From assembly GCA_026984275.1 (NCBI GenBank), contig JALSSM010000352.1:1-9067 (forward strand): a stretch of 9,067 bases of DNA. The letters are read 5' to 3'. The stretch is from Gammaproteobacteria bacterium. Its GTDB lineage: Bacteria > Pseudomonadota > Gammaproteobacteria > CAJXQU01. The translations under genes were made by a program, and so were the position numbers. Shown here piece by piece: positions 4,698 to 9,067 of this stretch (its first letter is position 1; every line of letters starts with the position of its first letter). Below the pieces are notes generated by a model. It was not told the DNA's origin and searched no databases. It saw only the letters and a list, made by a program, of their open reading frames with translations.

Positions 4698-7118
4698 CTA
4701 TTCTTTAGACTTGGATTTAGCTTTTGCCCTGGCTTTAGATTTCTTTTTCGCCCTTGTTTTAGCCTTGGCCTTACTTTTGGTCTTTGCTTTGGCTTTTGTC
4801 TTGGCCTTGGCTTTTGCCTTGCGTCGACCACGTCCTCTTTCTGGTGCCTCTTCGATCATCTTTTGTGCCTGTTCCAGTGTGATCGATGCTGGTTCTACAT
4901 CTTTCGGAATTTTCGCATTCTTTTTACCGTCAGTGACATAAGGACCATAACGACCTTTCAGAACTTTTATATCGGTACCAGCAAATTCCTTGATGTTCTT
5001 TTCGGCATCTTCTTTTTTCTTCAGCTCGATCAGTTCCAGCGCACGTTCCAATGTGATCGTATAGGGATCATCTCCGTCTTTGATCGAGACATATTTATTG
5101 CCGTAGCGCACGTAAGGACCAAAACGTCCCACGTTGGTGGAAACAGGATTACCTTCCGGATCTTCACCCAGTTCACGTGGCAGTTTTGTTAGCTCCATCG
5201 CTTCTTCAAGTGTGATTGTGTCGAGCTTCTGACCGGCCTGTAAACCATAAAAACGGGGTTTTTCGTCCGCTTCTGCGTCACCAATCTGTACATAAGCGCC
5301 AAAACGTCCCATACGAACAGTTACCGGCTCACCTGTTTTTGGATCGACACCTAATTCTCGTGCCTGATTCGCCTCTTTTCGAGAAACATTTTCTTCTTTG
5401 TCCTGGAGTTGTTTTTCAAATGGTCCCCAGAATTCTTCCAGTACGGGAATCCATTGTTTTTCACCGCGTGAGATAGCATCAAGTGTGTCTTCAAGATTTG
5501 CGGTAAATTCGTAATCGACATATTTTGAGAAATGATCGGTCAGGAATCGATTAACAATCCGCCCCATATCGGTTGGCGTAAAACGCTTTTTCTCAAACTC
5601 GACATATTCACGGTTAAGCAGTGTCGAAATGATCGAAGCATAGGTTGAGGGTCGTCCAATATCATATTCTTCGAGCGTTTTAACCAGGCTCGCTTCAGTA
5701 AACCTGGGTGGTGGCTCAGTGAAATGCTGATCAGCTTTTATCTCATTCAGAGTGACTGTCTCACCTTCTTTTAATACCGGTAATTTCTTTTCGTCATTAT
5801 CACCCTCGGCCGCATCATCTTTTCCTTCCAGATAAACCGCCATAAAACCGGGATCGGCCACCGTAGAACCGCTGGCACGGAAGATATTTCCTTCACCACA
5901 GGTTAAATTAACACCCACTTGATCGATGGTTGCGTGTTTCATTTGTGACGCAACGGTTCGTTTCCAGATCAGATCATAAAGTTTGTATTGATCAACACTG
6001 AGAAAAGGTTTGATTTCCTGTGGTGTACGTTGTACTGAAGTTGGTCGCACAGCTTCATGCGCTTCCTGTGCATTTTTGGATTTACTTTTGAACACACGCG
6101 GCTGATCCGGGATCTCGGTCTTACCATATCGTTCTGAAACGAAGTCACGGATCTCGGAGATAGCTTCTTGTGCGAGATTGATCGAGTCTGTTCTCATATA
6201 GGTGATCAAACCGACGGAACCACCTTCAATTTCAATACCCTCATATAGTTGTTGTGCAGTTTGCATCACACGGCGTGCTGTGAAGCCCAATTTCCGAACA
6301 CCTTCTTGCTGTAAAGTTGAAGTGATAAATGGTGGCGATGGATTCCTTTTTCTCTGTTTTTTCTCAACGGCACTGACGAGTAATTTTCCACCGGCGGCCT
6401 TGACCAGATCATCACGGATCCGATTGGCATTTTCTGCATCGGTGATGGAAAACTGTTTAATTTTTTCATTCTGATAGAGATTCAGTTTTGCACCAAAATT
6501 CACACCGTTGTGCGTATTTTCAGCTTCGATCGTCCAGTATTCCTGTGGTTCAAATCGTTCAATTTCTTCCTCACGTTCTACGATCAAACGTAAGGCCGGA
6601 CTCTGTACACGTCCAGCAGAAAGCCCTCGTGCGATTTTTTTCCAGAGCAGTGGTGATAAATTAAAACCTACCAGATAGTCCAGTGCTCTTCTGGCCTGTT
6701 GTGCATTCACCAGCTCCATCGATAACTCACGGGGTGATTTGATCGCTTCCTGGATCGCACCTTTGGTGATCTCGCTAAAAACAACACGGTAGACTTTTTT
6801 ATCTTTCAGTAAATTCTTTTCTTTCAGGATCTCCGCAAGATGCCATGAAATGGCTTCTCCTTCGCGGTCAAGGTCAGTCGCAAGATAAAGCGCATCCGCT
6901 TTTTTCATCGCTTTTATAATAGCAGCGACATGCTTATTGTTTTTATCAATGGTTTCGTATTTCATTTCAAAACCATGCTCAGGATCAACCGCACCTTTTT
7001 TCGGCAACAGATCACGAACATGACCATAAGAGGCGAGAACCTCAAAGTCTTTGCCAAGGTAACGTTTAATTGTGCTTGCTTTGGCCGGAGATTCGACCAC
7101 TACGAGATTGCTTGTCAT
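4698..7118 (-). CDS. topA: DNA topoisomerase I (type IA), zinc-ribbon-free, lysine-rich tail
   Basis: An 806-residue type IA topoisomerase that relaxes negative supercoils by transient 5'-phosphotyrosine cleavage of one strand. The N-terminal Toprim domain has the catalytic Glu in VESPAK (E9) and the acidic triad TDLDREGE (D82, D84, E86). The core contains ARGLSAGRVQSPALR (163-177) and the active-site tyrosine Y307 in ITYMRTDS, followed by EAHEAVRPT (352-360) and EYDIGRPSTYA (484-494). From about residue 585 there are Topo I C-terminal repeats with GRFGAYV, GRFGPYV and GRYGPYV cores. The protein has one cysteine (C407), so the C4 zinc ribbons of E. coli TopA are absent. Residues 761-806 form a Lys/Ala-rich basic tail. 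Smg lies 33 nt upstream and tsaC 9 nt downstream. The ATG has no clear Shine-Dalgarno; it sits directly before the conserved NLVVVESPAK, so the start is convincing. Confidence 0.97.
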   Translation of the reverse strand: MTSNLVVVESPAKASTIKRYLGKDFEVLASYGHVRDLLPKKGAVDPEHGFEMKYETIDKNNKHVAAIIKAMKKADALYLATDLDREGEAISWHLAEILKEKNLLKDKKVYRVVFSEITKGAIQEAIKSPRELSMELVNAQQARRALDYLVGFNLSPLLWKKIARGLSAGRVQSPALRLIVEREEEIERFEPQEYWTIEAENTHNGVNFGAKLNLYQNEKIKQFSITDAENANRIRDDLVKAAGGKLLVSAVEKKQRKRNPSPPFITSTLQQEGVRKLGFTARRVMQTAQQLYEGIEIEGGSVGLITYMRTDSINLAQEAISEIRDFVSERYGKTEIPDQPRVFKSKSKNAQEAHEAVRPTSVQRTPQEIKPFLSVDQYKLYDLIWKRTVASQMKHATIDQVGVNLTCGEGNIFRASGSTVADPGFMAVYLEGKDDAAEGDNDEKKLPVLKEGETVTLNEIKADQHFTEPPPRFTEASLVKTLEEYDIGRPSTYASIISTLLNREYVEFEKKRFTPTDMGRIVNRFLTDHFSKYVDYEFTANLEDTLDAISRGEKQWIPVLEEFWGPFEKQLQDKEENVSRKEANQARELGVDPKTGEPVTVRMGRFGAYVQIGDAEADEKPRFYGLQAGQKLDTITLEEAMELTKLPRELGEDPEGNPVSTNVGRFGPYVRYGNKYVSIKDGDDPYTITLERALELIELKKKEDAEKNIKEFAGTDIKVLKGRYGPYVTDGKKNAKIPKDVEPASITLEQAQKMIEEAPERGRGRRKAKAKAKTKAKAKTKSKAKAKTRAKKKSKARAKAKSKSKE
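4701..4838 (-). repeat. Degenerate hexanucleotide repeat encoding the TopA Lys/Ala tail
   Basis: The last 46 codons of topA are an imperfect tandem of Lys-Ala, Lys-Thr and Lys-Ser dipeptide codons; 19 of the final 40 residues are lysine. On the plus strand it appears as reiterated GGCTTT/GCCTTG-type hexamers. The DNA is not perfectly periodic because AAA/AAG and alternative Ala codons are mixed. Such tracts are prone to length change by slippage or unequal recombination. A basic tail probably adds non-specific DNA binding, as reported for lysine-rich TopA tails in actinobacteria. Confidence 0.8.
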
Positions 7119-7151
7119 ACGAGTGTATTTAGAAAAGTTAGAGTTCAGGGA

Positions 7152-7643
7152 TTAATGCATAAGGCCGTTATGTTCATCCATGACCAGATCTTCCATCCAG
7201 CCGAAAGCTTCTTCTTTTCCTGGTTGGTTAAACAACACCATCAGGACGACCCACTTTAATTGTTCCATATCGATTAAATTTGATTCCAGTGCCATCACAC
7301 GATCCAGTACTAATTCGCGGCTATGTTGCCCCAACACACCGATCTGTTCAAGAAATAATAAAAAACCCCGGCTCTCAAGATCCAGTTTATTTTTTTCATT
7401 AGAGGTATAAACACGAATAGCAGTGCTTTCGGCTACTTCACTACTCGCAAGGTTATCCTGCTGAGTCGCCAGACCTTGCAACCACTCAAATGCTTTCGCG
7501 ATCTGGGTCTCGTCAAAGCCGGATTCTTTGAGTTCAAGACGCAGTGAATCCTCATCAACAGCGATGTCATTATCATCAGAATGATTGTCATCGAGATAAT
7601 TTTCAAAAAGAAAAATCAATACGTCTAATACGGTTTGTTTCAT
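7152..7643 (-). CDS. smg: Smg family protein (DUF494)
   Basis: A 163-residue soluble, acidic protein of the Smg/DUF494 family, at the usual length (about 155-160). The N-terminal MKQTVLDVLIFLFENYLDD, the SRGFLLFLEQIGVL segment (91-104), and the C-terminal LESNLIDMEQLKWVVLMVLFN region (119-139) with the GWMEDLV ending are characteristic. The molecular function is not established. The gene is nearly always next to dprA, and in E. coli smg sits between dprA and yrdD. Here it starts 14 nt after dprA and ends 33 nt before topA. The ATG is preceded by AAAGAAACT, a poor ribosome site, so coupling to dprA translation is likely. Family assignment is confident; the role is unknown. Confidence 0.93.
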   Translation of the reverse strand: MKQTVLDVLIFLFENYLDDNHSDDNDIAVDEDSLRLELKESGFDETQIAKAFEWLQGLATQQDNLASSEVAESTAIRVYTSNEKNKLDLESRGFLLFLEQIGVLGQHSRELVLDRVMALESNLIDMEQLKWVVLMVLFNQPGKEEAFGWMEDLVMDEHNGLMH

Positions 7644-7657
7644 AGTTTCTTTAATGA

Positions 7658-8821
7658 TTATTTATGTTTTGCGTACATTCCGCCCGTCTGTGAACTGACA
7701 TGTCCTTCCAGTTCAAGCGACAACAGAATGGAGGAAACTTCGCTGGCCGTCAATCCCGATCTTTCGACAAGTTCATTGACCGAAACAGGATCGTACCCCA
7801 GTTTTTCCATGATCAGCTTTTGCTCGTCTGTCATTTTTTCGGCAATAACAGACTCAATCTGAGTATCGTTTTGCTCATGTGTTTGTTCAGAAAACAACGT
7901 TGCAAACAAGGGGCCCAGATCTTCTATAATCTCTTCAACAGACTCCACCAGTTTTGCACCTTCCCGAATCAAAGCGTGACAACCTTTAGCTTGTGGATTT
8001 CGGATCGAACCCGGTATCGCGAAAACCTCTTTACCCTGCTCCATCGCAAAACGGGCTGTTATCAAAGATCCGCTTCGTTTTGCAGCTTCAACAACCAGTG
8101 TGCCTGCTGCCAGTCCACTGATCACCCTGTTTCGTCGTGGAAAATGATCTTTTCTTGGTGTTGTTCCCGGTACAAATTCTGTAACGATAGTTCCTGAATC
8201 GACAATTTGTTCAGCCAGTTTCAGGTGTCTCGCCGGATAAATCCGATCAGGTCCCGTTCCCAGTACGGCCAGTGTTTTACCACCGGCATCCAGTGCGCCT
8301 TTATGGGCCGCCGCATCAATTCCAAGTGCCAGTCCGCTGGTGACCACTACACCGGCTTTAGCGAGTTCATGGGAAAAGTCACCGGCAATCTCCAAACCAC
8401 CGGCTGTTGCTGATCGGCTTCCAACAACCGCCAGTTGCGGCATCGATAACAGATCGGGATCACCGTTAACATATAAGAGTGCCGGTGAATCGTTTAGTTC
8501 TTTGAGCAACGAAGGGTAACGAGGATCATGCAATGTGATAATGTGATGTCGTTGATGTGCGTCCAGCCACGCGAGATCTTCTTCGACCTGCTGATCAGAA
8601 TTTCTGACCTGCTCAATCGCAGCTGAAGATAATCCAGCATGCCTCAGATCAGCAACGGAACTCTTAAAAATATGTTGTGGTGCTTCAAACTTCTCTAACA
8701 GGGAAAGAATCGTTTTCGGGCCAAAGCCTTTCAGGCGATTTAATGCCAACCAGGATTCCAGGTTTTCCGGAAGTGAACTGACCGGGTTTTCAGTTGAGAT
8801 AATTTTCGTTGCTCCATCCAT
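7658..8821 (-). CDS. dprA: DNA-processing protein DprA
   Basis: A 387-residue DprA/Smf protein. The family binds incoming single-stranded DNA and loads RecA during natural transformation; it is also conserved in bacteria not known to be transformable. Residues about 22-75 are an N-terminal SAM/HhH-like region (LNRLKGFGPKTILSLLEKF). Residues about 95-305 are the Rossmann-fold core with AVVGSRSAT (131-139), SGLALGID (162-169), LAVLGTGPDRIYP (184-196), FPRRNRVISGL (227-237) and the GSLITARFA and REVFAIPGS-type motifs (251-272). The C-terminal winged helix at about 330-385 (DEQKLIMEKLGYDPVSVNELVERSGL) is the DML1-like domain found in longer DprA proteins. Length is normal and no lesion is visible. 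The ATG at 8819-8821 lacks a Shine-Dalgarno, but no better in-frame start precedes the conserved core. It lies 74 nt downstream of the LysM-type gene. Confidence 0.96.
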   Translation of the reverse strand: MDGATKIISTENPVSSLPENLESWLALNRLKGFGPKTILSLLEKFEAPQHIFKSSVADLRHAGLSSAAIEQVRNSDQQVEEDLAWLDAHQRHHIITLHDPRYPSLLKELNDSPALLYVNGDPDLLSMPQLAVVGSRSATAGGLEIAGDFSHELAKAGVVVTSGLALGIDAAAHKGALDAGGKTLAVLGTGPDRIYPARHLKLAEQIVDSGTIVTEFVPGTTPRKDHFPRRNRVISGLAAGTLVVEAAKRSGSLITARFAMEQGKEVFAIPGSIRNPQAKGCHALIREGAKLVESVEEIIEDLGPLFATLFSEQTHEQNDTQIESVIAEKMTDEQKLIMEKLGYDPVSVNELVERSGLTASEVSSILLSLELEGHVSSQTGGMYAKHK

Positions 8822-8839
8822 AGAGCGACGATGATAACC

Positions 8840-8865
8840 GAGAACCTGCCAGCCTGACAGGTCTC
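8840..8865. repeat. Imperfect hairpin between the LysM-type gene and dprA
   Basis: Plus-strand GAGAACCTG (8840-8848) and CAGGTCTC (8858-8865) pair as an 8-bp stem with one bulged base and a 9-nt loop. On the minus strand it lies between the upstream stop and the dprA start and is followed by GGTTATCATCG, not by a T run. It is therefore not a typical terminator. It could be an attenuating or RNA-processing structure, or chance. Confidence 0.3.
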
Positions 8866-8895
8866 AATTGTCATAAAAGTTAAGGAAACTGTGCG

Positions 8896-9067
8896 TTATG
8901 GAAGATGAACAGCGTCATAAATATGCGCGGGACGTTGCAGTTCCATCACTATCGCATAACTGACTTTATCAAAAGTTCGAAAGACCATCAGCTCACCAAT
9001 ACGTTCTTCTGGTAATTCTACGAGTTCTGCCTTTCCATGATTCACACCCGTTTTGATATTATAATTC
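8896..9067 (-). CDS. C-terminus of LysM peptidoglycan-binding-type protein (partial)
   Basis: The last 56 codons of a gene that continues beyond the window's right edge; the stop is TAA at 8896-8898. The readable part contains RIGELMVFRTFDKVSYAIVM (residues 22-41 of the fragment) followed by a QRP motif and the C-terminus. This matches my recollection of the C-terminal end of the exported LysM-domain protein found directly upstream of dprA in Pseudomonas and other Gammaproteobacteria. The LysM domain itself and any signal peptide are outside the window, so the assignment rests on the C-terminal pattern and on gene order. The protein is expected to be periplasmic and to bind the cell wall. Confidence 0.72.
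   Translation of the reverse strand, partial: NYNIKTGVNHGKAELVELPEERIGELMVFRTFDKVSYAIVMELQRPAHIYDAVHLP

Noticed and set aside
4621..4941. Plus-strand ORF with a long hydrophobic Leu/Ala/Phe stretch resembling a membrane protein
   Set aside because: It is the antisense reading of the TopA Lys/Ala codon repeat, which gives alternating hydrophobic residues automatically. It also overlaps the tsaC start and has no ribosome site.

Overview
All recognisable genes in this window lie on the minus strand and read from high to low coordinates. The order [LysM-type protein C-terminus]-dprA-smg-topA-tsaC is a conserved chromosomal arrangement of Gammaproteobacteria. A VPLPA-type PEP-CTERM sorting signal in a neighbouring gene also fits a gammaproteobacterium that makes exopolysaccharide and has an exosortase. 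Base composition is moderately AT-rich, and GATC is strikingly frequent. I cannot name the genus. No rRNA, tRNA, CRISPR array, transposase or phage gene was seen.

Region 1 (about 9067 to 4125) is the housekeeping block. It starts with the last 56 codons of a gene recognised as the usual LysM-protein neighbour of dprA. Then come dprA (DNA-processing/recombination mediator), smg (DUF494), topA (DNA topoisomerase I) and tsaC (threonylcarbamoyl-AMP synthase for tRNA t6A). The gaps from dprA onward are 14, 33 and 9 nt, so these four genes look co-transcribed, and an AT-rich hairpin lies just after tsaC. TopA is unusual: it has no cysteine zinc ribbons and ends in a lysine/alanine-rich tail.

Region 2 (about 4124 to 2829) holds one gene with its own candidate promoter, the only strong Shine-Dalgarno sequence in the window, and a terminator-like hairpin. 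It encodes a secreted protein with a signal peptide and a C-terminal VPLPA sorting tail, presumably processed by an exosortase encoded elsewhere.

Region 3 (about 2828 to 1) starts with about 260 bp of AT-rich intergenic DNA containing an extended -10-like element and an inverted repeat. Two closely spaced genes follow: a small DUF465/YdcH-like protein and a 754-residue protein. The larger protein joins two cyclic-nucleotide-binding-type domains, a rhodanese domain with an intact catalytic loop, and about 300 residues of coiled coil. This architecture is the best candidate here for something poorly described: a ligand-gated sulfurtransferase or sulfane-sulfur sensor on a coiled-coil scaffold. 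That role is inference from domain content only.
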